Below are positions 1 through 7,267 of a DNA stretch of 14,322 nt, one piece after another. The stretch lies in NCBI GenBank assembly GCA_028281075.1, contig JANQKO010000205.1, positions 1 to 14,322 on the forward strand, given 5' to 3'. Numbering within the stretch: the first letter of the stretch is position 1; each line of letters opens with the position of its first letter. This DNA comes from Alphaproteobacteria bacterium. GTDB lineage: Bacteria; Pseudomonadota; Alphaproteobacteria; GCA-2731375. Both the position numbers and the translations under genes were made by a program. The notes beneath the pieces were generated by a model. It was not told the DNA's origin and did no database searches. It was given only the letters and a program-made list of their open reading frames with translations.

Positions 1-81
1 CCAAGTCGCCAAGACACCAAGGTCACGCCGAACATCCGAAGACCGCGACGCCTGATCTTGGTGTCTTGGCGTCTTGGTGGT
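1..81. repeat. Interspersed inverted-repeat element, family A, left end cut by window
   Basis: The left arm (1-21) and right arm (57-81) are near-perfect reverse complements built from alternating CCAAG and GCC units, with a loop of about 35 bases. The right arm and the loop bases just before it (CCTGATCTTGGTG) recur almost unchanged in the complete copy at 8856-8941. By comparison with that copy, about four bases of the left arm lie outside the window. Elements of this CCAAGxCGCCAAG type are known as intergenic repeats in many high-GC bacteria. No protein is likely to be encoded. Confidence 0.85.
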
Positions 82-111
82 GAAACCTCGAACGTCGCAT
101 GCGCGGCAACC

Positions 112-133
112 TAATAGGGACAGTCCCCAATAG
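112..133. repeat. Short palindrome around GGGACAGTCCC
   Basis: The core GGGAC-A-GTCCC (117-127) is a perfect 5-bp inverted repeat around a single base, and weaker symmetry of the flanking A/T bases extends it to roughly 112-133. Similar GGGGACTGTCCC motifs occur as dispersed intergenic sequences in other proteobacteria, which I recall rather than tested. It lies between the family A repeat and the gene remnant at 144-233, so it may mark the border of inserted or rearranged DNA. Confidence 0.4.
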
Positions 134-143
134 ATGCTGCATC

Positions 144-233
144 GACGGTCATCTGGCGCTGTTCGGCGCCGATCCCGAGGCGCTGGCGCAACTCGACCGG
201 CACCTGAACGAGCTGCTGGCGATGGACGCCTGA
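144..233 (+). pseudogene. Probable 3' remnant of a lost gene (last 29 codons)
   Basis: Read in the frame ending with TGA at 231-233, this stretch gives a protein-like helical tail: DGHLALFGADPEALAQLDRH followed by LNELLAMDA. Its composition (leucine-rich, acidic, amphipathic) matches a real C-terminus better than the other frames, which give arginine-rich shadow translations. The stop lies 7 bp before the stop of the convergent monooxygenase gene, a normal convergent gene end. Upstream the frame runs into the palindrome at 112-133 and meets a stop at 81-83 inside the family A repeat, so the rest of the gene is not in place. An in-frame ATG at 99 would give a 44-aa peptide, but no good ribosome binding site precedes it. 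Parent family not recognised. Chance coding-like composition in high-GC DNA remains possible. Confidence 0.35.
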
Positions 234-240
234 CCGGGCC

Positions 241-1995
241 TCAAACCACCGGCACGCGCCTGGCGGCGACGGCGGCCGGCGAGATCACGTCCAGGTCCAG
301 CTCGGCGCGCCAGCGCTCGGTGAAGCGGACGCGCGGACGCGTGTCCGCTTCCCTCGCGCCGTCGATGACGAAGCCTTCGAAGCCGTTCGACAGGACCTCG
401 TTGCACTTGCCGACATAGATCGGGAAGCCGCCGATATAGGGCATGAACACGCGTGGCCGGCCGGGGATGTTGGCGCCGACATACCAGGAACTGCAGGTCG
501 AGCGCAGCGAGACGGCCGCGACCTCGTTCACGTGCGCGACCCAGTTGTCTTCATGCGCGACCGTCGGCTCGATGGTCTCGGCGCCGGTGTCGCGCATGTG
601 GCCCAGGCAGTCGGCGATCCAGTCGACATGCTGCTCGATGGCCGGGATCATGCTGGCCAGCACGGACGGGCTGCCGGGCCCGGTGATCATGAACAGGTTC
701 GGGAAGCCGGCGGACGTCAGGCCCAGATAGGTGCGCGGACCGGCCCGCCACTTCTCCTTCAGCGTCAGGCCGTCGCGGCCGGTAATCGCGACCCGGTCGA
801 ACGAGCCGGTCATGGCCGCGAAGCCGGTGGCGCAGACAACGGCGTCGAATGCGTACTCGACGCCGTCCGTCACGACGCCCTTTTCGGTGAACCGCTCGAT
901 CGGGTTCGTCGACACGTCGACCAGCGTCACGTGCGGCAGGTTGTAGGTCTCGAAATAGCCGGTATCGACGCAGAGGCGCTTGCAGCCGAAGACGTTGTCC
1001 GGGCACAGCAGCGCCGCCGTCGCCGGGTCCTTGACGATGCCGCGGATCTTGTCGCGGGCGAACTCGGCGATGGTGTCGTTGGCCGCCTTGTCGAACAGCA
1101 GGTCGCCATAGGCGCCGAGGAACGGCAGGCCGCCGCGGGCCCAGAATTCCGCGTACTGGCGCTCGCGCTCCTCCGGCGTCGCGTCGAGCGCCGGCGAGGT
1201 ATTGAACTCGAAATAGAACCCGGTCGGCCGGGCCCGCGCTTTCGCGCGAAAGGCCGGATAGTCGGCTTTGATGGCGCGTTCGTATTCGGGGTCCAGCTTG
1301 TCGTTCCAGGCCGGCACGGAATAGTTCGGCGTGCGCTGGAAGACGGTGAGCGACGCCGCCTGCTGGGCGATGACCGGAATGGACTGGATCGCCGACGAGC
1401 CGGTGCCGATGACGCCGACCTCGAGGCCGGTGAAGTCGACGCCCTCGTGCGGCCAGTGGCCGGTATGGTAGATCGGGCCCCGGAAATCAGCCATGCCCGC
1501 GAACGGCGGCAGGTTGGCGGCCGACAGGCAGCCGACGGCCATGATACAGAATTGCGCCGTCACCCGGTCGCCGCGGTCGGTCTCGACGATCCAGCGCCTG
1601 GCCGCGTCGTCGAAGGTCGCCGCCGTCACCTTCGTGTCGAAGCGGATGTCCCGGCGCAGGTCGAAACGGTCGGCGACATGGTTGGCGTAGTCCAGGATCT
1701 CCGGCTGTGGTGAGTATTTCTCCGACCAGGACCATTCCTGGTCCAGCTCCTCGGAGAAGGAATAGGAGTACTGCATGCTCTCGACGTCGCAGCGCGCGCC
1801 GGGATAGCGGTTCCAGTACCAAGTGCCGCCGACGCCGCCGCCGGCCTCGTAGACCCGCGCCGACAGGCCGAGTCCGCGCAGGCAATGCAGCATGTACATG
1901 CCGGCGAAGCCCGCGCCGACGACCACGGCGTCGAACGCGACATCGACCTCCAACGGCCGTTCGTTTTTTTCCCGGGACATGGGATCTGACGGCAT
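241..1995 (-). CDS. Type I Baeyer-Villiger flavin monooxygenase
   Basis: This 584-aa protein has the full architecture of FAD/NADPH Baeyer-Villiger monooxygenases of the cyclohexanone/phenylacetone monooxygenase group, which insert one oxygen atom from O2 next to a ketone carbonyl to give esters or lactones. Visible motifs are the FAD-binding GxGxxG (GAGFAG, residues 27-32), GGTWYWNRYPGARCD (56-70), the type I fingerprint FRGPIYHTGHWP (171-182), the NADPH-binding GTGSSA (197-202), CVDTGY (342-347) and ATGF (389-392). Length is normal for the family. No signal peptide or membrane segment is apparent, so it is probably cytosolic. The ATG start is supported by GGAGAG five bases upstream (2001-2006). 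It is transcribed alone and diverges from the SWIM-SNF2 gene. The substrate cannot be read from sequence; cyclic, aryl or steroid ketones are all possible. Confidence 0.93.
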   Translation of the reverse strand: MPSDPMSREKNERPLEVDVAFDAVVVGAGFAGMYMLHCLRGLGLSARVYEAGGGVGGTWYWNRYPGARCDVESMQYSYSFSEELDQEWSWSEKYSPQPEILDYANHVADRFDLRRDIRFDTKVTAATFDDAARRWIVETDRGDRVTAQFCIMAVGCLSAANLPPFAGMADFRGPIYHTGHWPHEGVDFTGLEVGVIGTGSSAIQSIPVIAQQAASLTVFQRTPNYSVPAWNDKLDPEYERAIKADYPAFRAKARARPTGFYFEFNTSPALDATPEERERQYAEFWARGGLPFLGAYGDLLFDKAANDTIAEFARDKIRGIVKDPATAALLCPDNVFGCKRLCVDTGYFETYNLPHVTLVDVSTNPIERFTEKGVVTDGVEYAFDAVVCATGFAAMTGSFDRVAITGRDGLTLKEKWRAGPRTYLGLTSAGFPNLFMITGPGSPSVLASMIPAIEQHVDWIADCLGHMRDTGAETIEPTVAHEDNWVAHVNEVAAVSLRSTCSSWYVGANIPGRPRVFMPYIGGFPIYVGKCNEVLSNGFEGFVIDGAREADTRPRVRFTERWRAELDLDVISPAAVAARRVPVV

Positions 1996-2228
1996 GCCTG
2001 CTCTCCGCCGCGCGCGGCTGGTTCCGGAAGATTATCCGTCCGCCATGGTAACGGCCGCCGTCCACAGGTCAATCGGGCGGCGGCGATTCGGCGTCCGGTT
2101 CCGATGCCATGCCCGCCACGGACGCGAAGAACGCCCCCTCCCCGCCAAGCGGCGGACCATGTCCCGGGGCGGAATCGCGCCATTCCGGGCGTTTCGCCGA
2201 CGGACCGGCGCTGCTCTACATGTCGTGA

Positions 2229-2257
2229 TTGATTGGGGTCCCGACCTACCACATATT
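2229..2257 (+). promoter_or_regulatory. Candidate sigma70 promoter for the SWIM-SNF2 gene
   Basis: TTGATT (2229-2234) and CATATT (2252-2257) are separated by 17 bases and lie about 70 bases before the helicase start, in a locally AT-richer stretch of the 329-bp divergent intergenic region (1996-2324). The hexamers match the consensus only in part. The rest of that intergenic region holds no convincing gene. Confidence 0.3.
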
Positions 2258-2270
2258 CGGGCGGCAGGTG

Positions 2271-2286
2271 ATGCCGGGAACGGCAT
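2271..2286 (+). other. Small leader hairpin with GGAA loop
   Basis: ATGCCG (2271-2276) and CGGCAT (2281-2286) form a 6-bp stem closed by a GGAA tetraloop, a stable GNRA-type loop, 38 bases upstream of the SWIM-SNF2 start codon. It would lie in the 5' untranslated region if the promoter at 2229-2257 is real. No known riboswitch or leader family was recognised. Confidence 0.25.
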
Positions 2287-2324
2287 ACTTGGTGGTCAAC
2301 ATATCGGTTCAGGGAGTGGTCATC

Positions 2325-5192
2325 ATGTCCGGCAAGGCACGTCAGGCATCCGCCAAGCGCCGCGGCAGCCGCCGGGCAGGCCGGGCCGACCAGCGTCCGC
2401 CCAGTTTCCTCGGCTGGAGCACGACGGACCAGGAGGAGGTCGAGCGCCGCCGCTGGCGCGGGCGGACGGAAGCCCTGGCGATCGAGGCGTCGCCATCGGA
2501 CCGGGCGTTCTTCGGCACCTTCCGCGTGCGCGCCGAAAGCGGCGCCGCTTACGATGTCGAGATCCGCTCGCTGGCGAGCGCCGACAATTCCTGCGGCTGC
2601 GTCGACCATCGGGTCAATGGCCTCGGTACCTGCAAGCATATCGAGGGGCTGCTGGTATCGCTGCGCCGCGGGCGGGCACGGGCTTTCGACCGGACGGCGC
2701 GGACCGGCTGCCCGACGGCGGAGGTCTATCTCTGCCGGCGGGACGAGGCCGGTATCCGCGTCCTGTGGCCGGCGACCGACCAGGCCGCGCCCCTGCGCCA
2801 GGCCCTGGGCGGCTTCTTCGCCGACGACGGCAGCCTGCTCGGCGACCCGCTGACCGCGCTGCCGGCCCTGCGCCAGGCCATCGACACGCTGCCGCCGGCG
2901 TTGCGGGCGGGTATCCGTCTATCGCGCTATCTGGACGACTGGCTGGACGATCAGCGCGGCCGTCGCGAGCGGCGGCAGGCGCGGGACCGCTATCTGGACG
3001 AGGTCGCGCGCGGCGAGGCCGAGGCGGAGCTGTTGCGACATCCCCTGCTGCCCTACCAGCAGGACGGCATGCTGCATCTCGCTTTCGGCGAACGCGCGCT
3101 GCTGGCGGACGAAATGGGGCTTGGCAAGACCGTGCAGGCCATCGCCGCCTGCGAGCTGCTGCGCCGCCGGCGCGGCATCGGACGCGTCCTCGTGGTCTGC
3201 CCGGCATCGCTGAAAGGCGAATGGCAGGATCAGATCGCCAAGTTCTCCGGCCTGTCCACGCAGATCGTCGAAGGCAGCCGCGCCAATCGGCGGCAATGCT
3301 ATCGGCAACCGGCGTTCTTCAACATCTGCAACTACGAGCAGATCATCCCGGACGGCCCCGACATCAACGGGACGCTGGCGCCCGACGTGGTGATCCTGGA
3401 CGAAGCGCAGCGGATCAAGAACTGGCAGACGAAGACGGCGCGCGCGGTCAAGGGACTGACCAGCCCATATGCCTTCGTGCTGACCGGCACGCCGCTGGAG
3501 AACCGGATCGACGAGATCTATTCGATCGTCCAGTATCTGGACCCGGGCCTGCTCGGCCCGCTGTTCCGGTTCAACCGCGCGTTCTATCAGCTCGACGAAC
3601 GCGGCCGTCCCGTCGACTACCGCAATCTCGACGCGCTGCGCCAGCGGCTCGAACCCGTGATGCTGCGCCGGCGCAAGAGCGATGTCGAGGACCAGCTTCC
3701 GGCGCGGACGGTGACCAACTACTTCGTCGCCATGTCCGACGAGCAGCGGCGGTACTACGGGGAATACGAGGCCATGGCGGCCCGCCTGCTGGCGATCACG
3801 CGCCGGCGCAGCCTGACCAAGGAAGAGTTCGACCGGCTGCAGAAATGGCTGGCCTGCATGCGCATGGTCTGCGACACGCCCTACATCCTGGACCCCGACA
3901 GCCGCGCCTGCCCCAAGCTGGAGGAACTGGAGGGCATCCTGGCCGATCTCCTGGCCGAGCCCGACTGCAAGGTCGTGATCTTCTCGGAATGGGTACGCAT
4001 GCTGGATCTGGTCGGCGAGCTGGCGCGCACCATGGATGTCGACGCGGCCCGGCATACCGGCGGCGTGCCGCAGCCGCGCCGGCGCGCCGAGATCAGGCGG
4101 TTCAAGGACGATCCCGCCTGCCGGCTGCTGCTGTCGAGCGATTCCGGCAGTGTCGGCCTGAACCTGCAGGCCGCCAACGTGGTCATCAACCTGGACCTGC
4201 CGTGGAACCCGGCGAAGCTGGAGCAGCGCATCGCCCGGGCCTGGCGCAAGCACCAACGCCGGTCGGTCAGCGTCATCAACCTGATCACCGAGGACTCGAT
4301 CGAGCACCGCATCCTGCATCTGCTGTCGCAAAAGCAGGGTCTCGCCGACGGTATTCTCGACGGCAAGGGCGATCTCGACGCGCTGCGCATGCCGTCCGGC
4401 CGCAAGGCGTTCATCGAGCGCCTGAAAGCGGCGATGACGCCGCCGGCGGAGCCGGCGCGCCCACCAAGCGAGTCGTTCACCGAACGGCTGCAGGCGGACA
4501 TGGCCGCGCATCATGGCGAGAGCCTGCTGCTGCTGGAGGTGCATCGCGACGACAGCGGCCGGGAGCGCGTGCTGGCGGTGCTGGACGGCAAGACCGGCAC
4601 ACCATCACAGGAGGCCGAACGGCTCGCCGGCGCGATCGGCGCGGCGGAAGACGACGGCACCGGCGACGCGCCTGATGTCGAGGTGCTGGACCGTGCCGGC
4701 TACGACCAGCTCAGGCGGCTGGCCGATGCCGGCATCATCGCCTTCGTCGGCGAGACCCGCCAGTTGCACCGCGCCGCCGCGCTTGATCTCGACGACGACC
4801 GCCAGCGGCAGCGCCTGAACCGCGCCCGCGCGCGCGTCGCCGATGCCGCGCGGAAACTGCGCATGGCGGCGCTGCTGGCCGGCGGCGGCTTCGCCGTCGA
4901 GGCGCGGGCGCCGCTGCAGGAGGCGATCACGGGCGCCGTGACCACCGTCGCCGCGCTCAGCAACGGCAACGACGGCGACGAAGCGGCGGCGTCGGAATCA
5001 CTGGCGGAAAGTACCGAAAACCTGGTGGCCAAGGGTCTGTTCGACCACGATGTCCTGGCCGCCGTCTCGGCCGTTCAGAACGCGGCCGCAGAGCCGGTGG
5101 ACGGGCAGGTCGACACGTTGATCGGCTCCGCCGAGAACGTGCTGGCGCAGGCCGAAGCCGTGATCGCGCACGCCGAAGCCGGATCGACCTAG
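2325..5192 (+). CDS. SWIM zinc-finger SNF2-family DNA-dependent ATPase/helicase
   Basis: The 955-aa product begins with a basic tail and a SWIM zinc finger of the pattern CxC-x10-CxH (C90, C92, C103, H105), a presumed nucleic-acid or protein-binding module. It continues with a Swi2/Snf2 ATPase: Walker A DEMGLGKT (262-269), Walker B DEAQ (359-362), motif III LTGTPLENR (386-394), and a helicase C lobe with SVGLNLQAANVVINLDLPWN (609-628) and motif VI QRIARAWRKHQ (634-644). Such proteins translocate on duplex DNA and remodel nucleoprotein complexes. Residues from about 700 to 955 form an extension I cannot assign, with an alpha/beta-looking part (720-815) and helical repeats (820-955). The start was set at ATG 2325, preceded by AGGGAG eight bases upstream; the frame stays open to 2229 but without a comparable site. 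It appears monocistronic. Confidence 0.92.
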   Translation: MSGKARQASAKRRGSRRAGRADQRPPSFLGWSTTDQEEVERRRWRGRTEALAIEASPSDRAFFGTFRVRAESGAAYDVEIRSLASADNSCGCVDHRVNGLGTCKHIEGLLVSLRRGRARAFDRTARTGCPTAEVYLCRRDEAGIRVLWPATDQAAPLRQALGGFFADDGSLLGDPLTALPALRQAIDTLPPALRAGIRLSRYLDDWLDDQRGRRERRQARDRYLDEVARGEAEAELLRHPLLPYQQDGMLHLAFGERALLADEMGLGKTVQAIAACELLRRRRGIGRVLVVCPASLKGEWQDQIAKFSGLSTQIVEGSRANRRQCYRQPAFFNICNYEQIIPDGPDINGTLAPDVVILDEAQRIKNWQTKTARAVKGLTSPYAFVLTGTPLENRIDEIYSIVQYLDPGLLGPLFRFNRAFYQLDERGRPVDYRNLDALRQRLEPVMLRRRKSDVEDQLPARTVTNYFVAMSDEQRRYYGEYEAMAARLLAITRRRSLTKEEFDRLQKWLACMRMVCDTPYILDPDSRACPKLEELEGILADLLAEPDCKVVIFSEWVRMLDLVGELARTMDVDAARHTGGVPQPRRRAEIRRFKDDPACRLLLSSDSGSVGLNLQAANVVINLDLPWNPAKLEQRIARAWRKHQRRSVSVINLITEDSIEHRILHLLSQKQGLADGILDGKGDLDALRMPSGRKAFIERLKAAMTPPAEPARPPSESFTERLQADMAAHHGESLLLLEVHRDDSGRERVLAVLDGKTGTPSQEAERLAGAIGAAEDDGTGDAPDVEVLDRAGYDQLRRLADAGIIAFVGETRQLHRAAALDLDDDRQRQRLNRARARVADAARKLRMAALLAGGGFAVEARAPLQEAITGAVTTVAALSNGNDGDEAAASESLAESTENLVAKGLFDHDVLAAVSAVQNAAAEPVDGQVDTLIGSAENVLAQAEAVIAHAEAGST

Positions 5193-5212
5193 GCGATCAC
5201 GGCGACGCCAAC

Positions 5213-5236
5213 GGTCCGCGCATGGACGCGCGGACC
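5213..5236 (+). terminator. Strong hairpin after the SWIM-SNF2 gene, probable terminator
   Basis: GGTCCGCGC (5213-5221) and GCGCGGACC (5228-5236) form a perfect 9-bp GC-rich stem with a 6-base loop, 20 bases after the stop codon. No U-rich tract follows immediately, so it may instead act as a 3'-end stabiliser or assist Rho-dependent termination. A weaker stem, CGGTC/GACCG, overlaps it at 5235-5250. Confidence 0.5.
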
Positions 5237-5280
5237 GGTCATGCAGGACCGTTGTTCTTGGCCGGTTGCAAGTTCCATGG

Positions 5281-5465
5281 ATGCCGGCCTGCGGAAGTGT
5301 GAAGAAGTTATTTCCGACTCAAAGAATACCGTCATGCTGGCGCAGGCCAGCATCCAGCGGTATCACAACCTGCTGAAAAACAACAAAAAATGGATCCTGG
5401 CCTCCGCCAGGATGACAACTTGGGCGGCATCGGCGCGATTTCTTCACAGGCTCCTGCGCCGGCAT
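5281..5465. repeat. MITE-like palindromic repeat, family B, complete copy
   Basis: Terminal inverted repeats TGTGAAGAA (5298-5306) and TTCTTCACA (5440-5448) bound about 151 bp. An outer pair of ATGCCGGC words at equal distance (5281-5288 and 5458-5465) may extend them to 26-bp arms identical in 17 positions. Inside are two hairpins: TGCTGGC-GCAG-GCCAGCA (5335-5352), and an 8-bp stem with a CTCC loop (5394-5413). Bases 5297-5384 align without gaps to 14235-14322, with about 14 mismatches counted by hand and 32 identical bases in a row (5329-5360 versus 14267-14298). There is no transposase or plausible coding sequence. It fills most of the 329-bp gap between the SWIM-SNF2 gene and the Lrp regulator. 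Confidence 0.8.
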
Positions 5466-5521
5466 GACGACGAGGGGACCAAGGGAACCGCAACGCGTAG
5501 TCATCGCCACAGGGATCAGGT

Positions 5522-5953
5522 CTAACGCTCGATCCTGGTCGAGAGCAGGACCGACGACATCGTGCGCTCGACGCCGTCGAGCAGGCCGATGCGATCGATG
5601 GCGGCGTCGATCTCGGCGACCGAACCGGCGGCGACGTCGGCGATCATGTCGTATTCGCCGCTGACCGAATACAGGGCGCGGACCTCGTCCATGCCGCGCA
5701 AGGCCGCCTCGATGGCCCACGAGGCCTTGGGCGAGGCCGTGATCATGATATGGGCGCGGACCAGCGCACGCTCGTAGGCGGGCCCGTATTTCAGCGTATA
5801 GCCGGCAATGACACCTTCGCGCTCCATCCGCTCCAGCCGGTTCTGCACCGTCGTGCGCGACACCTCGGCCCGCCGCGCCAGGTCGGTTGTCGAGATTCGG
5901 GCATTTTCCCGCAGATGGCGGATCAGCAGCCGGTCGATATCGGTAAGTTTCAT
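5522..5953 (-). CDS. Lrp/AsnC-family transcriptional regulator
   Basis: The 143-aa product has the normal length and two-domain layout of feast/famine regulators. The N-terminal winged helix-turn-helix opens with MKLTDIDRLLIRHLRENARI and carries the recognition region SRTTVQNRLERMEREG (32-47). The C-terminal RAM ligand-binding and oligomerisation domain (about 66-143) carries SVSGEYDMIADV (96-107). Such proteins form dimers to octamers and change DNA binding when they bind an amino acid. It diverges from the lysine dehydrogenase gene across 114 bp that include a perfect palindrome, so it probably controls that operon and itself, with lysine or a derivative as ligand; both are inferences from position. 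No strong Shine-Dalgarno sequence precedes the ATG, but the start matches the usual family N-terminus. Confidence 0.92.
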   Translation of the reverse strand: MKLTDIDRLLIRHLRENARISTTDLARRAEVSRTTVQNRLERMEREGVIAGYTLKYGPAYERALVRAHIMITASPKASWAIEAALRGMDEVRALYSVSGEYDMIADVAAGSVAEIDAAIDRIGLLDGVERTMSSVLLSTRIER

Positions 5954-5971
5954 AACGACAAGTCAATATAG

Positions 5972-6012
5972 GCAATTTGTTAAGGTTTGGCTGATAAATT
6001 GCAAGCTTGCAA
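5972..6012. promoter_or_regulatory. Candidate Lrp-type operator in divergent promoter region
   Basis: TTGCAAGCTTGCAA (5999-6012) is a perfect 14-bp palindrome. Its left half also pairs with an upstream word: GCAATTT (5972-5978) and AAATTGC (5996-6002) are inverted repeats 17 bases apart. The region is AT-rich compared with its surroundings and lies between the regulator start (5953) and the dehydrogenase start (6068). Lrp/AsnC proteins commonly bind phased palindromic sites upstream of their own and divergent genes. Binding here is inferred, and the exact promoter hexamers could not be fixed. Confidence 0.5.
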
Positions 6013-6067
6013 CTGTTTTCCGCGTGCGCCGCCGGCCACATCGAGAGGACAGCTCGAGGAGATCGCG

Positions 6068-7180
6068 ATGCGGGCCATCGCCGTTATCGGCGCCGGGAAA
6101 ATCGGCAAGACAATCGCTGAGCTGCTGCATGCGACCGGCGACTACCAGGTCACCGTCGCCGACCGGGACGCCGCCCAACTGGCCGGAATCGCGGCCGGCA
6201 CCGCGATCGCGACCACCGCCATCGATATCGCGGACACGGGCGCGCTGGACGCCCTGCTGGCCGGCAAGTTCGCGGTGCTGAGCGCGGCGCCCTTCCACCT
6301 GACGCTGCCGATCGCCAACGCCGCGGCACGGACCGGCCTGCACTATCTCGATCTGACCGAGGATGTCGCCAGCAGCCGCCAGGTGAAGCGGTTGGCGGCG
6401 ACGGCCGGCACCGCCTTCGTCCCGCAATGCGGCCTGGCGCCGGGCTTCATCTCCATCGCCGCCTACGACATGGCGCGGCGTTTCGACAGGCTGGACGAGG
6501 TGCGCATGCGCGTCGGCGCCCTGCCGGAATTTCCGTCGAACGGGCTGAACTACAACCTGACCTGGAGCACCGACGGCGTCATCAACGAATATCTCGAACC
6601 CTGCGAGGCCATCGTCGACGGCGAGATCCGCGAGACGCCGGCACTGGCCGAACGCGAGGAATTCTCGCTCGACGGCGTGCGCTACGAGGCCTTCAACACC
6701 TCGGGCGGGCTCGGCACGCTGTGCGAGACGCTGCACGGCAAGGTCCGCACGCTGAACTACCGCACCATCCGCTATCCCGGCCATTGCGCGATCATGAAGG
6801 TGCTGCTGCACGACCTGCGGCTGGGCGCCCGGCGCGAGGTGCTGAAGGACATCTTCGAGAACGCGCTGCCGACGACGCCGCAGGACGTGGTCGTCATCTT
6901 CATCACCGTCACCGGCGAGAAGGACGGCCGGCTGTCGCAGGAGACCTTCGCGCACCGGGTCTATGCCGGCGAACATTTCGGCCGGGAACGCACGGCGATC
7001 CAGATCACCACGGCCTCGGCGATCTGCGCCGTCCTCGACATGCTGGCCGACGGCGAACTGCCACAACAAGGTTTCGTGCGGCAGGAGCAGATCGCGCTCG
7101 ACGATTTCCTCGGCAACCGCTTCGGCGCCGCCTTCGCCCCGGACCGGGCCGACCGAAGCGCCCGCGCCACCGCCGCCTGA
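6068..7180 (+). CDS. Saccharopine dehydrogenase-fold protein, probable lysine 6-dehydrogenase
   Basis: The 370-aa product has an N-terminal Rossmann domain (GAGKIG, residues 8-13) and the catalytic/C-terminal domain of the saccharopine dehydrogenase superfamily. Recognisable segments are QCGLAPGF (120-127), NYNLTWSTDGVINEY (161-175), TSGGLGTLCETLHGK (211-225) and YRTIRYPGHC (231-240). This layout and length resemble bacterial lysine 6-dehydrogenases, which oxidatively deaminate the epsilon-amino group of lysine with NAD+ to 2-aminoadipate 6-semialdehyde (cyclising to piperideine-6-carboxylate). The aldehyde dehydrogenase directly downstream fits the next step, and the divergent Lrp regulator fits amino-acid control. 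The ATG at 6068 is chosen because GAGGAG (6056-6061) precedes it by six bases and the Rossmann strand starts immediately. A saccharopine-forming or other amino-acid dehydrogenase role is the main alternative. Confidence 0.83.
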   Translation: MRAIAVIGAGKIGKTIAELLHATGDYQVTVADRDAAQLAGIAAGTAIATTAIDIADTGALDALLAGKFAVLSAAPFHLTLPIANAAARTGLHYLDLTEDVASSRQVKRLAATAGTAFVPQCGLAPGFISIAAYDMARRFDRLDEVRMRVGALPEFPSNGLNYNLTWSTDGVINEYLEPCEAIVDGEIRETPALAEREEFSLDGVRYEAFNTSGGLGTLCETLHGKVRTLNYRTIRYPGHCAIMKVLLHDLRLGARREVLKDIFENALPTTPQDVVVIFITVTGEKDGRLSQETFAHRVYAGEHFGRERTAIQITTASAICAVLDMLADGELPQQGFVRQEQIALDDFLGNRFGAAFAPDRADRSARATAA

Positions 7181-7182
7181 CA

Positions 7183-7199
7183 CCGGCGCGGCGCGCCGG
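7183..7199 (+). other. Intergenic GC palindrome within the lysine operon
   Basis: CCGGCGCG-G-CGCGCCGG is a perfect 17-bp palindrome beginning two bases after the dehydrogenase stop codon. The 87-bp gap to the aldehyde dehydrogenase gene contains nothing else convincing. In RNA it could form a short stem that stabilises or partly ends the upstream message. There is no U-tract, so full termination is unlikely. Confidence 0.3.
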
Positions 7200-7267
7200 C
7201 GGCGACAGCGGTATAGTGTTGTCGCGAGCGCCGCGACCGACGCGGCCGAAACGAGGACCCGCCCGCC

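Noticed and set aside
241..1713. Plus-strand frames opposite the monooxygenase
   Set aside because: The minus-strand frame contains every Baeyer-Villiger fingerprint; the plus-strand frames are Arg/Gly-rich shadows.
2919..4544. 541-codon open frame antisense to the SWIM-SNF2 gene
   Set aside because: Low-complexity shadow of high-GC coding sequence; no domain pattern and no ribosome binding site support.
1892..4675. 927-codon plus-strand frame overlapping the helicase
   Set aside because: Runs in the wrong frame through the conserved SNF2 motifs; translation is Arg/Pro/Gly-rich without motifs.
2325..5192. Part of a multi-gene phage-defence island (DISARM-like)
   Set aside because: No methyltransferase, nuclease or other defence gene adjoins the SNF2 gene in this window; the neighbours are metabolic.
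5281..5465. CRISPR array
   Set aside because: Only hairpins and terminal inverted repeats are present; there are no regularly spaced direct repeats.
5241..5525. 94-codon open frame across the family B repeat
   Set aside because: Sequence is the repeat element; the related copy at 14235 differs without preserving a common protein.
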